Notes: generated from the letters alone by a model not told the origin. Positions 1 through 19,135 are shown, counted from the stretch's first letter. The stretch: DNA of 64,000 nt from Arachis hypogaea (GCF_003086295.3 NC_092040.1:1426001-1490000), one strand, 5' to 3'. Numbers and translations are program-made.

Positions 1-1172
1 GAGAAAAATGGCTCACCGTGAAACCATAATCCCATTACCATGTATGGTTTTTATATTTTCCCATTATTATGAAATAATAAAAGAGAAAGAAAGTTCCAAA
101 GGAATTAGCCAATTTGCAGAGAACAGAGAAACATCTCGTGAGGTGCAACAATTGTTATAGGATAGGGGAGGGGCTGGGGTCCTCTACTCTAGTCCTCTGC
201 CCTTTGGATGGGACATACTTCAACTCTACTACAGAACATGTTGTAACCGCCAGCTATTACCGTTCTGGCCACCACCCCAAGTCACAAACACAAAGTCCGC
301 GAAACCATAGCCTTATCCTCACGCCGCGTGTACCCTCCCACTCTCCTCGTCACGCCACGTGTCGGACCCACCTCGTCCCATCGCATTACGCTTTGCTCAC
401 GCATCCTGGTGGTTCACTAACATTACGGAAGTCACTTCGCATGTGACCATCCCTCCTATGCAAAAACCCTGATATGCCCCTTTCCTAGATCACCCGCGGG
501 GCCACACCCAACCAGGGTAGGATCGTACTTTCCCTACCATGGGCCTTAACTAACTGGAAGGTAGGTGAGAGTTATCCTGTACAATTCGGCAGTTGAACAG
601 AAAAAGTACACATGCATCTGGGGCTTTCTGATTTCAAGCGAGTTCCCGTACTTTGACGGTTCTAAGTAAACGACGAAGACAAAGAGGGAAAATCAACGGC
701 TAGATGTCTACCTTGTGTAAACAATCCAAACCCAGACTTAGCTCACGTGAGCATTCCCTTCTTCCTTCCTGCCACTTTCTTTCACTCTGACCGGTACAGG
801 GGCCAGAGCCTCATCGATAACACCGTCAACCATATTTACCAAAGTACCCTCCATCCACATGATGTAACTACCTAATTACCCCTCCCTTTGACTCTGTACC
901 CGCCATTAAATTCCTACGGACAATAACGGCAACTCCGTCTTAACGGCGAAACATTCAATCGCGTTTACACTCGAAACGCGTTTTGGAATTTGGACGGCAA
1001 CTTTTGTTTTCGTTGAACCACCTAACAACCACCATTCCTTCTCCACAAAGACTCTTTTAATTTTATTATTTTATTTACAATTTGACGCGAGTGAATTAAT
1101 TAAAAGGAGGTCAATATTTACAATTATTATTCGGTTTTCAGAGCTAATAATAAAGAGCTAATTATTTTGGAC
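1..1172. promoter_or_regulatory. Upstream region of the JmjC demethylase gene
   Basis: No credible gene is seen here. The stretch is clearly richer in GC than the later intergenic DNA, especially 240-560. It holds two CACGTG G-boxes: 356-361 (in CCACGTGTCG, an ABRE-like context) and 744-749, which lies inside a perfect 12-bp palindrome GCTCACGTGAGC (741-752). G-boxes are known binding sites for bZIP and bHLH factors; a role in the downstream gene is inference. The only open frame (114-446) looks like chance. Confidence 0.4.
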
Positions 1173-1189
1173 TATAAAACTATAAATTA
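1173..1189 (+). promoter_or_regulatory. Putative TATA region of the demethylase gene
   Basis: A TATAAAAC TATAAATTA stretch lies just upstream of a pyrimidine-rich stretch (about 1200-1260) that resembles a plant 5' leader. It is about 450 bp upstream of the start codon, so a transcription start near 1205-1225 would fit. No transcript data were available. Confidence 0.35.
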
Positions 1190-1468
1190 TCCCATCCTTA
1201 CCCTTTTTCGGTTTTCTAAGCATTCGTTTCCTCTCTTTCCTCATCCACTGTTTCTCTCCGTTTCTCTCACCTCGCCGGGAAACCTCTTCCCCTCGCCGGA
1301 AAACCGCTCCGTCTTCGTCAACCCTGTTCTCCGCCACCGGAGAAAATTGCTCACCGCCTTCCTATTGAAACGCTTGCATTCCCTTCGCAATTCGCCGCGG
1401 TTGCTTCAACAAGGTGGTTGGATCTCCCGGAGACACGGTTCTGGCCTTCTACTCGGTGCTCTTCGAGA

Positions 1469-1507
1469 ATGTGGGGAGCCTCGTTGTGGTTTTGGGCTCG
1501 CTCTTAA
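1469..1507 (+). other. Upstream ORF 1 in the demethylase leader
   Basis: An ATG at 1469 opens a 12-codon reading frame (peptide MWGASLWFWARS) ending with TAA at 1505-1507, inside the presumed 5' leader exon and about 130 nt before the main start. Whether it is translated depends on the true transcription start, which cannot be seen here. Confidence 0.35.
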
Positions 1508-1634
1508 TTTGCAGCGTTCTGGATCGTGGTTTAGGGTTTGGCTCTGTGATTTGGATTCGGTTTTGTTGTTTTTCCTCTGTGATTCGTTTTGTTCCAGTGA
1601 GCGAAGACGGAGAACTACAGGGAGCGGCTTCGTA

Positions 1635-7363
<5,729 letters not shown>

Positions 7364-7850
7364 AGCTCCAAGTTTCCTCAAAAACCATCGAGAGTCTGAT
7401 TTTGCTAACTCCATTTAGCTAATGGACTTTCTAACACCAACACGAACAACAAAATTGCAAATGATTGATTCTGGAAGCAGCGGCAAAAAATTTAACCAAT
7501 TAGGATAAGATTTACATTCTTTGTGCAGGGCCTAACATTTCGGGAATTCTGCACGGGGTGGTGATCCTTTTGGGTTCTCTGGCCGAGGTGTTTTTCCAAC
7601 TTTGGCTGGTGAACCTGTGACCTGCGAAGCTTAGACTTAGACAATTGGGTTAGTGACTTATATTTCAGTGTACATTTTTTTTTCTCCCTCTGATCAGTCA
7701 TTTAGGTATTGTTAGGAACCTGGGTCTATTCATAGTTTTCTCATTTTATGCCTACCAGCTGCTTCCCCTTTTAATGTTCATTCATTCTTTTTGTAGCAAT
7801 AGGTCATTGCACCTAGAACTACTTGAATAAAGTTACAAAGAAATCCCTCA
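7364..7850 (+). other. 3' UTR and probable poly(A) region of the demethylase gene
   Basis: This follows the TGA at 7361-7363. An AATAAA hexamer at 7826-7831 lies about 465 nt after the stop and is followed by T-rich sequence, fitting a plant polyadenylation region. The true cleavage site is not visible. Confidence 0.45.
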
Positions 7851-10800
7851 TTTTCTCTCTATATCTCCTTTCCGTTCCGCTATGTTTTTCCTGCCAACAA
7901 TGACAAATAAAGTGGAATACGCTTGCGGCGTTAAAGTTGCAATTCCCATGCTGATTCATGATTTTGTTGTTTCATTAACAATTCCTCCAAAGCAATACAA
8001 CTTATTCGTATAATCTTAAAAAATAGATACACTCGTATTCTAAGAAACAATTATATAAACTTTATCCCAAGAGTGTTTCTTACCATTTCTTGCAAATTTG
8101 GACGGCTGGTTTGAACTTCATGTGTCTGCCATATACCACAAATTTTGTTACAAGCAACATGTGATTTGACAAATATGCTACTTTCATAGTGACATTATGA
8201 TTTATGCATTTTCCTAACTTGAACACTTAGATCTCTTTAACGTGTACTCAATGATAGTCGACAGATGGCAGGTAATTTATGTGAGTACCAGCGTTGGCAA
8301 CCAAAAATTAGGGTTGATATTTAAATTTAAATTAGTATATAGAAGATTATGAATTTTGAAAGATAATAATGTAAGTCAAATCAGTTATTTTGTTGGTGTT
8401 TTCGTTGGAACACTCATAAATATCATGTGATATGTTAAAAACACGATATGTAACAAATGTTGCTTTCATACGTTAGCAATTAACGACGATGATGTGTAAC
8501 GAATGAGAATTTTCTAAGTTTTAGTGTTTTACTTTTTTTTTTACTTTAAAAAAAAAACCCTTAAATCCCAAGACAAGTGACGGTGGAGAAAAATCAGATA
8601 TCAATAAAACAATCCACAGACAAAAGTACAACAGAGGCTAAGGGATGGAAAGAGAGGGTAGGAGAAACTGTCAATAAACTCTGATTTTGATGGGTTGGAG
8701 TTTTTCTTGATCCAGTAAGGCTCTTAGCAATAATTTTGGGCCTCAATTAGATTTTGATCTCTTAAAATGGCCCAATTCTAGGAGAAGATTGATGCAACCT
8801 GAGCCAATAACAAAATATATTAGAGGAAAATAAAAACGGAAGTTTAGTAGTTTCCATTTTTGGGTCATACTGTTGGGTTTGCCAATCAGGTTTGGTTCCC
8901 TTACTAGTTAATTTCACAAGACTAAAACAAAAGAGAAACTTACAGCTTCTAGTTAGGCCTTTTTTCTTTCTTTTCCTTTTTTTTAAAGGTCCAGCAACTA
9001 CTATTTGGTTTATTTTTTGGTGGAGCATGTTAGGCTTAAATAGGTTACATAAATCAACAATGTGCATTTTGCAGGTCTCCATAAATATGAAATAAAAAAC
9101 AAAACAAAAAATACATATAAGAAAAATGGTCCAATTTATTTGTGCAGGTGGAACTAGAAGTATATATTAAAAGAGTGATGATATGGCGAAAAATGTTTCT
9201 CAATAAAGAGTGAATATTATTTTTTACAACAGGAAAAAAAATAAAAAATAAATAAATACATCATGTGGAATACACATTTTTCTAAAATTTTACTTACAAT
9301 ATTTATCCTTCATCCAATTTCACTTCTGATAAAAAAATTCCCATATTAAAATATTCAGTATCTTAGGGGAAGATGATGTTCTTCTTTTAGCATTTACATT
9401 GAGAGTATATTATATGAAAATAAGGGCAGAGAAGACATGGTTATTGGAGAATCTTATGATGATCACAATAGCAATCGAATGCATATTAAATATTAATATC
9501 TCAATTGGTTACCTTTTGGCACTCATGCATTAATTATCTTTACCTTATAATAATTATAATACTCGTAACTCTACTTTGCTTTGAATATTCTGACTAGCAC
9601 ACACACATCTGAGTTGTCCCTAATGTAGATGCCAATATAGCACTGATGAACATTGTTCCAATAATTGGATCCATGAGTTAAATCGTTGAAGGAAGGGAGT
9701 CAAAGATTTCATTTGAGATTCAATCAAGGTCAAACCAAAGTTTTAGGACTATATATATGACAAATTTTATAAAATGCCATTTAAATGCTTAGAAAGAACA
9801 CAGATGCACGCCTCAGTAAATTTAAAATAAAATGCAACACAAAGTTGAGTTGAGTTGATTTTATTTATTTATTTATTTATTCTTAAGCATGCCGTTGAGA
9901 TCAATTAATATTAAATTTTGCTTCAGATCCCTTTTAATCAAGCAATACTACTACATTCAAATACATTAACTTACTCTTTTATGATTAACTTATATTATTC
10001 TAATTTTTTTTGCTGACCACGACATCTTCAAACTCAACAGGTCAAGCAATAATCCATCGTAAATCTGAACCTCATATAAGAGTCTTTTGCTAGCAAATAG
10101 ATTATTACATATACAAAACGAAATTTGACTACTCGACACTCGCTTAAGCAAACAAGTTTTTAATAGCAGTCACATGAACATACATAGTCCAAAAAGCAAC
10201 ATATTTGTAGAGTGTAAGTTTTGGTTAAAATGGGATAGGCAAAAAGCATAGCATTGCTAGGCATCTAACCTTCCCCAAGTTGCCAACTCAACCTTATTAT
10301 ATTATTATTACCGGACTTCAAATTAGAGGGATTGAGCTTCTTTTTTTTTCTTTTTTTTTTTTTTTTTACTTGTGTACCTAGCCTACTCCCATGACAAAGA
10401 ACCAATTTTGAGTTTGATAATTGAGTACCTAAAAAGACTTTTATTTGTAGGACCAACCATCTCTCTCCCACAATTATGTGTATCTTTTTCCAAAGAGAAT
10501 ATATGTAATGTGTGGATTTATTTAAATAAAGTGAAGCAACAAAAAATGTTAGATTGAGACAGGGAACAAAGCCAAGATTTATGTATGTTAATGGGTTCTT
10601 GTCAAAATATCGATCGCATATTATCTTCCATCACTCTCTGGTCTAACTACTAGCTAGATTTGTGGGGAACCTTATCATCCATCTTTCACACAACATACAC
10701 TCAACCAAAAAAAATAGAAAAAAAAATGTTCCAATTACTTTGTTTAGGAATTATCCTGTGTTTTTTTTTGTTAATGGTATTTTTTAATTAGACAGGCTAA

Positions 10801-13020
10801 TAATTAAAATGTTGCAAATTTAAATTATATTTAAAAATTTGTTATTGGTCAATAAATTATTATATAAACAATACGTGATTTAAAATCTAAAATTTACTTA
10901 AATAAATAATGAACTAATCACCTAACTAACTCAAATTGATTTTGTGTCTGTGTTTATAGCTAAGACTCAAATGAAAAAAATTAATAATAATAATATAAAA
11001 TAAATACAACTCTTCTTTAATACTTTTGAATGCTTCAATGTGTGGGGTTGAAGTGAAGAAAAAATTCTCCCATTATTGATGGATTGTAGTCTATTTTCAA
11101 AGGCACATTTTTTCATATTATAGGAAAGCCACATTCCGAAGAAACGATCTCATGACACTTCGGAGGAATATTAATCAACTCATCCATTCACATATACCTT
11201 TATTATTTTATGTAAAAGAAATTGAAAAGGATAATATATGATTCAGATTTTTATCCTAAGTGTCTGAAAAGGTTGCCATCCAGTTAATATTCTCTTATGT
11301 TGTGCTGCTTAAAAGAAATCATCTATATATGCTCTCTGCTGGTTTATACATCTAAAACACTCTTCCCCAATCTGAATGGATTGCAATATATTCTTCTTCA
11401 CAATATATATACTACCTGCATGTAAAACCCTTTTCTTTTCTTTGTATAGTCATCAATCACCCAACAAAATGCATTTCCACTAAATTAGTTGTAGGAAATT
11501 AACAATAAAATAATTTTGTTTAAATAAAATTTTTTATTTAATCAAATTCATCTGATGATATAAAACTTTATTATTATTGTTATTGAATATTTAATTTCCA
11601 ACTGTGGCATAGATAACCTAATTTCAAAAGGGTAATACGTGTAATTTTTAAAAAATGTCAGATTAAAAAACTTTTTTATATGTGATTAAATAAAATTTTA
11701 TAAATAATTAAAAATTTGGCCACCTCTAGATTACAAATGGTGTTCTTATTAGTCTTAAAAATGATTACTGTTATAAATATTAACATGTGAAATGTCATTA
11801 TAAATTTAAATGCCACATGATATATTGATGTGTATGTCATTTGGTTTTAAAAATAGGTTAAAATAAAACATTAAGAACATGATATAAATAATAAGAGGTA
11901 CAAAAATTAATATTTTTATATTTTAATTAGTGATAAATTAAATATCAGATAGAATAAATAATAAAAAATTTAATTTAACTTCTTTTTTTTCATACAAAAT
12001 TTAGCATAAAAATTTGATAATAATAATAATAATAAAAAATATATAAAATAAATTATGTATGTTTCCGTCTAATATTTTTGTATTTTTTATCAAAAAAAAA
12101 TATAAAATATATTAATTTAATGCTCTAAAATATATTATCTTTATTTATATCTCACCTGCAAAATATTATTTTATATTTTTGTATCAATATCACAATATCA
12201 TGTGTTTGACAGCCTTAACGATAATAATAGCTGATAGTAAAAGAATTAGATTGACTTATAACATATAATTTCAAAACTTAGATCAGAATGGAATTGAATA
12301 TTTAACTTTAAACCAAATGCATATCCACTAGATAAGTTGATATAAAATTTAGAATAATTTTACTCGAATGAATGGTCCTCTTAATTAACTTGTGACAATC
12401 AATATATTCCACTAATTAATTAAGTGATGGAATGAAAAAAATATACCATAAAAAGGAAAAAGCAAGGAAGTACTAGTAAAGGAAAAAAGATATTGGTGAG
12501 ACAAAATTTCTACGAGAGTGATATCCCAATTTCTACAAAGATTCTTTTTCTTAATTTTATCACACTCACAAATATATTTATTTAGAGTGAGAATCACAAC
12601 TACTGTAACAATCATGTCGATTAAAGATTGAGACATAAACCGTGTAGGGTCATCTCTCTCGACAAATCATTTCTTATCATTATATTCTCTTTGATTTCCA
12701 TAAGTTTTAGCCCTTTAATTAATTTATTAGAAAAAAAAGGCTTTAACAGAACAAAAGGAAATTTTACACGATGCTCATTAGGTGGTAGACAGGAAAAAGA
12801 AAACCGAAGAAAAATAAACCCACTTTAAGGTAACGGACTTTCTATCTTATTCAAAAGGAACCACTTTCAATCTATATATAGCTAATTAAATTAAAGCACA
12901 AACTTTGCGTATAGAGTGATAGATATCAATGCTTTGGTCTTTAGGGGAATTACGTGCAAAACTATTTATATACAATAATAGATTGCTCTTAAGGATTAGG
13001 TTATATATATTACATTATTC
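7851..13020. other. AT-rich intergenic region, no gene seen
   Basis: About 5.2 kb of AT-rich DNA with frequent homopolymers. It includes an (ATTT)n microsatellite near 9858-9881 and a T-rich run at 10340-10370. Short open frames are isolated and lack codon structure or recognisable motifs. Around 10800-10930 and 11510-12170 are AT-rich stretches resembling decayed repeats, which I cannot assign. Confidence 0.5.
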
Positions 13021-14600
13021 ATCAACGTATTTTAAAGGACAAATTACATAAACAAACTATTAAAGTTTTTAATTTACATAAATATTCTAAATGTAAAAAA
13101 ATTACAGGAAAATTCTAAAACTAAATAAATCGAAACAATTTAATTCGATTTACCTTGTATTAACATAAATTGAAGTAATATAATTCGATTTACGTTGTAT
13201 TTATATAATTCGAATCAATAAAATTCGATTTATGGTGGAAACCCATAAAATATAATAAATCAAAACAACTTGTTCCGATTTACATGAATTGGTAGATCAT
13301 GATAAATTGAATTTAATAGATTTAATTTACTGGCATAAACATGCATTTGATTAAATCAATTTGATTTACTAAGGAGCTTGTGCTATATAAATAGGATTAA
13401 AATGTGGAGTGTTCAATAGAGGTAAATCCACGATCGTTAATGAAGATGGGTTTTTATTTCTAGTGCACTACAAATGCACAATTAAGAAAAAAACGCGAGT
13501 GAGAATAAAATTTAATGATAAAGACCCATTGAGTATCTTTATCAGACCTTCTACGAGACTTGTTGATTTTCAAAATACCATATTACAGAAATTCAGACTA
13601 CATAGAATGAAACGGGTAGAGAAATTATTTTATAGAATTATAATTTCTGTTGTTTGCGATGGAGTGAAGTACGACTCGTTTGTGATAGACAGTGAAGATA
13701 ATTTGCAAGTTTTATTTGACTATCATCGCCAATTTTCAAAGGTGAGAACCCATGAACTATTGGCCAAGTTTGGAAATTTGGTCTCTAATTTAAGAGGATC
13801 GAACCGAAATCATTAATTAGTAGTAATGGTAGCAACCTCTAGTTCAACCCTTGTTGTTGAGTCTTCATCTCTACCTGTAACGGCATCTACGAGAGATTTG
13901 GTGGTATTTTCGTCTTTTACAGTTGATCTACACCGTGATGAGATTGCAGAAATAAGTGATAACAGGAATGCTTCTGTTATGATCCCTGTTTTTGGGGAGG
14001 TTGGATAACCAAATGCCGTGGAAGATGTATTAGGGGGATGATGATGATGTGGAGCCTACCATGATTGATGATGATAACAATCATGATATAGAGAAGAGTA
14101 TTCTTGTTGGGGCTGGTGGAGCATCGAGCTCAGAAACTTAGCAGTATCCACCGCACTTTTTGATTCTAGACTTAGATGTCATGAGACAACAGAGATTCTC
14201 GTATGTAGAATCCAGTTTTAGGACCAAAGATTTACAGGATACCGCAGATCTAGATGAGTTCTAAGTCGGTCAACAGTTTTAGAATAAAGAGGAAGTTGTC
14301 TTATGTGTGAAGACTTATAACATCCACCGTGAAGTTGAGTACAAAGTACTGAAATTGGATCATGCCAAGTACCTCCTGACTGTCTCCTTGTCTGTGCTTT
14401 GAAGAAGGCCGTCACTGAATGTCTCCTGCATCTAAACGCACTTGACAGTAAATTTGTCGGTGCAGAAAACCCAATAACTCCTCAAATCAAGTCCATGCAG
14501 GTCGATTGTCCTCAATATATTGTTGAAAGTCCGTCAAACATTCACTATTATATTGTCTGTCGATCGAAAAACCTAACTGATACGTAATATCCTATAATAT
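13020..14600 (+). pseudogene. Mutator-like (MULE) transposase remnant
   Basis: A reading frame at about 13424-13816 encodes a PB1-like domain (about 125 aa; motifs DKDPLSIFIRP, RVEKLFYRI, KYDSFVIDSEDNLQVLF). I recognise this type as the first domain of MULE transposases abundant in Arachis genomes; that link is from memory. Downstream the frame breaks: a Ser/Thr-rich segment (13826-14008), an acidic segment, then at about 14270-14360 a piece resembling the MuDR N-terminal domain (NKEEVVLCVKTYNIHREVEY) with stops and shifts between. The catalytic DDE region and SWIM finger are missing. Upstream (13130-13330) lie repeated AATTCGATTTAC motifs typical of the element's terminal region. No convincing start codon or right terminal repeat was seen, so the limits are approximate. 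Confidence 0.65.
13130..13330. repeat. Degenerate AATTCGATTTAC repeat array
   Basis: Variants of AATTCGATTTA recur around 13141, 13177 and 13222, with complementary or degraded forms (AAATCGAA, AATCAAAAC) between them. The array lies immediately before the MULE-like reading frame, so it is probably the element's 5' terminal or subterminal region. Confidence 0.5.
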
Positions 14601-15037
14601 AATCGTACACCCTTCAAATAACATGTGAAAGGTATATGTCTCGAGATGTCATCGCTCAACAGACCCATGTAATTAGTATCCTTAACCTAGGTTGAACAAT
14701 ATTATTAAATTTAGTGTGGTTCAAAGATTGGAAAGCAAGGGTTTTGACTTAGCTTGGACGACACAAATTGCTTTTATCACGGGAAATACATTTATCTCAT
14801 TATGTTCTCAAACTCCTATGGTAATACTAGTAGTAACAAAGAAAATAATAATAATTACATAATAATTATTAGGATTTAACTAATATATATTCTAAATACA
14901 TACATAATAAATTTATTATTACTAACAAAATTTAAATATTTTTTATTTAATAAATATAAAATAAATATATTTAAAATTTAAAATTTTTATATTTTTAATA
15001 AAAAAAATTTAATTTATAAATTTAACATATATTTTTA

Positions 15038-15232
15038 GAATGGAAAAGTATAGGTGAACAATGAAAATATTAAACAATGTAAACAATAGATATATCGGAT
15101 GTTTATTTTACTAGTATATGGATGATTATTTTAATATTAAAATTTAGAGGGTTAATTTAAAAGTATAGTGTGTTTTTATTTGATTGGTGATTGTTCATAT
15201 TATTCAACAAAGTCATTGTCCCACTAGCATTC
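15038..15232. mobile_element. Short terminal-inverted-repeat element (MITE)
   Basis: The left end GGAAAAGTATAGGTGAACAATG is matched imperfectly by the inverted right end (...GTCATTGTCCCACTAGCATTCCCC). ACAATG and AACAAT motifs recur inside both arms. No coding capacity. The superfamily cannot be assigned without target-site data. Confidence 0.5.
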
Positions 15233-17642
15233 CCCTTTTAGAATATATATTAACTAAATCTTAATTATCATATCGTTGTGTCGGTAAGAGCAACAATAAA
15301 CCACCTCAAATAAAGTCACCCACTACTCCCTAAATAATCAAATCACGTGTGTCCCAAATTTCAGTGATAATTATGCACTTCTTATTATAGAATACTCACT
15401 TTTTCATAATTCTTCAACCTTATTTTTCTTTTTTTTTTTCACCTTATGTCTTCAAAATACAGATTAAAATTATAAACTTTTTTTGTTAAAAATATAAAAA
15501 TATTTAAATTTTAATATGTTTATTTTATATTTATTAAAAATTAAATTTTATTAATAATAATATTATCATATATTTTTAAAGCACATATATATTAATTAAA
15601 TCTTTTTTTTTGTTTTTCTAAGAATTTGGAAGTTCAAAAGAGACTGCAACCATATGGACAAACCAGACACGAAAATAAGCACCGATCCCCTTTACCAAAT
15701 CAATTCATATCCATTCACAATAATAACAAAAACGATAAGAAAAAAAATGACATTTAACTAAATTTTTGAAAGAGATACATAAATTATTATAATGTGAAAA
15801 TTTACATATAGTTATTTTTATGTGAAATTAATAGTTGGAATTGTTAGATGATGCTTTAGTTAAATTTATTAAATTATCTAATAATTTTTAAATATTAACT
15901 TTACATAAAAATAACTACATACAAATTTTTACTATTTTTAATATATACTTTTTTATGTGTAGCTTTTTTTTTTATTAATCTTACATTGAAATTTTATTTT
16001 TAGAGTTAACAAGAATAAAATTTTAGAACTTTTTTTTTTTTAAGTGATTCTACAAGTTTTGACTTAAATAAGAGAGTTAGTGTCTTTGATTCATAATCAA
16101 TCTCCTTTGGTATTATCATTAATGACTAACTACAAACTACCATTTTTGTTACCCACATCAAATAGAAATATACTTCAAAATCTGACCAAACAAGATATAC
16201 AAAAATTATCTACATACAAATTAACACAAGCTACTCATACACATGTCATCTATAACTTTATTAAGAGTAAATAATTATTTTTAACTATAAAAAATTTAAA
16301 TATTGATAAATTTATTCATAAAAAATAAAATTGATGTTACACCTATAAAAAATGGAATTTGACCGACAAAATTATTTAAACTCTAAAAAATTATTTAAAA
16401 TTTTAAAATTATCCTTAATAACTTAATTTAACCCAAATTTCCAATTAAAATTTATTTTTAACCCAGCCACAACTTCCAAAGTTTCACCACCACTCTCCTT
16501 AATCCCACAACCTCTCTTCTTTTTTGACAAATTCTCTTTTTTAATACTAGCACCATAATTAATTTTCAGCCATTTATAGGGAGGAAAAATAATTACTGCT
16601 ATGTGAGAAGAAAAAAATGTTAAAATTAATTTTTTGACTTACTTAAGAAAAAAGCAGAGACAAATTAAAAATGCATCAGAATTTTAAACACACGTCACAA
16701 TTTCAATTCTTGAAACAATGTTGAGAATATTTGCAAATTAAGTTTATGCTTCCTGTCATTTCTTAATTTTTTTGTTTTGTTGTTCTTATAAACAAGATTT
16801 TGAAAAAAAGAATAGAAAAAAATTATTTAAGAAAAAGGCAAGTGAAGTTAAAAATTATAGAAAAAATCGTAAGAGAGTGCACATAAAAACAGATATAAAA
16901 GATAAAGGAGGAGAGAGAAAAACAAGAAAGAGAGTGATAGCATAGAGATAATGTATAAAAGAATAAAATAAAAAAATGGACACGAGATTAGAGATCCAAA
17001 CAAGCATTCAAGGAGTTGGAATATGGTGTATTTTAGGAATTTTGAATAATTTGTTAGAGTTTTGATAAATTTGTTTATCTTTTATAGTTATAATGTTTGT
17101 TTTATTTTCTCATGAATAGATTTATGAACGTCTAAATTTTTCATAATTAAAAATGATTATTTACTCTTTTGTTAAACATAATCTTTTATCTGTTACTGTA
17201 CTCCTATGATCCTATCAATAATATTCGCCACATAACACTTTTAGTGTCTCCTTATGAAAATAGAATTTTAGACTTTCTAATTATAAAATTTTTGATATAA
17301 TGAAATTAGTTATTTATAAAAAATTTAATTAATAAAAAAATATATAAATAATTATATCTATAATACTAATTTTTTAATTGAAAAAGACCCCAACAATATT
17401 AAAGTGATTTTTAGATATATTACTCTTTTTATGGCAAGCTAAATGTTTTTTTAACTTTAAATCTTAGATTTATAAATTGATAATAATAACTAATTCTTTT
17501 AGACGGGATGTTTAATTAAGAACTTTATCTAATTGTTAATAAGTGTATTGGACTTTATGGTTTTGTAGATATTAGCTCTGAAATTTGAATGAAGTTCCTC
17601 TATTCAATTGCTTATTTTACGTGTGAAAAGTGAGAGAATATA
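15233..17642. other. AT-rich intergenic region, no gene seen
   Basis: AT-rich DNA with homopolymer runs and short open frames only (for example 16080-16274). No domain, splice-consistent exon chain or RNA gene was recognised. It ends at the target-site duplication of the Copia element. Confidence 0.5.
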
Positions 17643-17647
17643 GTACT

Positions 17648-17984
17648 TGATAGAGTAAGCTAGTTAGTTAGGTATAACTGCTAGTTAATTACATTACACT
17701 TCAACACAGTTAGTTAGTGTACATACTCTTAGTTAGTTAGCTTACATTTAGCATTGGCTAATTAATTTGTTAGTTAATCTGTTTTAACATGTGTGATTCT
17801 CAAGGTGACAGTTGGCTAGTCTCATTGTTATAAGTAGCTCCCTGCCAACTGTTTTCACTTAACTTTTCACAATTTTCTTACAGTCCCAATAACAGAATTA
17901 CCCTACTCTCTGTCTCTCTCTCTTACTTTACCTTTGAACTCTTCTTCCCTTTACTCTTCTTCGTTCTATCCTGATATCATTTCA
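17648..17984 (+). repeat. 5' LTR of the Copia element
   Basis: 337 bp starting TGATAGAG and ending ATCATTTCA. It is repeated with many substitutions at 25819-26152. The limits follow from the adjacent primer-binding site, the matching 3' copy and the flanking pentamer. It contains repeated AGTTAGTTAG motifs and a CT-rich stretch near the end. Confidence 0.88.
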
Positions 17985-17994
17985 TGGTATCAGA
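17985..17994 (+). other. Primer-binding site (initiator tRNA-Met type)
   Basis: TGGTATCAGA directly abuts the 5' LTR end. This is the usual plant Copia primer-binding sequence, complementary to the 3' end of initiator methionine tRNA. Complementarity fades after these bases (the canonical continuation GC is absent). Confidence 0.88.
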
Positions 17995-18345
17995 ATTTTA
18001 CACACTCAATTTAATAGCAAAAATAGTTCAGTAACAGAGATCTCAATGAAATAATTAGTCATAGCTCCAAACTTCACTTTTTCACCAATCTCTATAAAGC
18101 TCAATGATGATAATTTATTGTAGTAAAAAGATCAAGTTGAGTCCACAATCGAAGGCCATAATCTGCTTCATCACATCACAGGAGAAGGAATTCTTCAACG
18201 GCTTCATGGATCAAGACAAATAATACCAGAATTTGTGATTTGGAAGAGACAGGATGCATTGTTGAAGTCTTGGCTCCTTGCCTCAATGACTAAGCCCTTC
18301 ACAATATGAATGGTAGGCTGTGTCTATTTGTATGAGGTCTAGAAA

Positions 18346-19135
18346 ATGTTAGATGATCATTTTTCTTCTCAAATTAGAATAAAGATAATTCAGCTGAAGA
18401 ACAAACTAAGCATAATTAATATAGACAACTCAGTGAATGAGTATGTATTGGCATTAAAAGGAACAATTGATGCCTTAGCCTCTATGAAAGAACTAATGAG
18501 GGAGAGTGATCATGTCAATACCATCTTAAATGGTTTAAATGAGGAATATGGAACAGTAATTACTTCTGTGGTTGCAACACCAGTAAATATCAGTGTTGGA
18601 GAATTCAAATCACTTTTATTGACTCATGAAAGCATGCTGGAGAGGTTTAGAAAGTCAGATTCATTCGTACAAGCAAATGTAGCACAAAGCACACAAGGAT
18701 ACTCACAGAATTTTAACATAAGAGGCGGATTCAAAGGTGGTTTTAGAGGTGGTGGCAGAAATATGAGAGATGATCGAGGTTTCTACAATGAGAGTAGACA
18801 ATTTGGTCTGAACAGCTATAATTCAAGAACTGATGATTCAGGTAACATAAGTTTTTACAATAAGAATGGATAGTTTGGTACAAGTTATTACAATTCAAAG
18901 CCTGAAGAAGGAAATAATTTCGGTGATAGTAGCTCTCAATTTTACAATGATTCAAGATTCACTAACAACAATGGTGGCTCAAGAGTGTTCAACTGTGCCA
19001 AACCTATTTGTCAAGTGTGATAAGCCTGGACATACTACCAAGACATGTTGGTACAAATATGAAAGGAGTGAAGGTCCAAAAATTCAGTATAGCAGGTCAA
19101 ATACAAGCCACTACAAGAAGCATAAGCAAATTTGA
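18346..19135 (+). pseudogene. Copia gag (UBN2-like) with zinc knuckle, frameshifted
   Basis: The frame 18346-18873 encodes a UBN2-type gag core: helical segment with YVLALKGTIDALASM, then LNGLNEEYGTVITSV and the LLLTHESMLERF stretch, followed by a Gly/Arg-rich RGGFKGGFRGGGR segment. A stop at about 18871 breaks it. The zinc knuckle continues in another frame as KCDKPGHTTKTC (from about 19013). The first CxxC cysteine pair is out of frame, consistent with a 2-bp loss. The natural gag start is not preserved. Confidence 0.8.

Noticed and set aside
114..446. 110-aa open frame in the upstream region
   Set aside because: No ATG-supported context, no recognisable motif, low-complexity His/Ser/Thr content; likely chance in GC-richer DNA.
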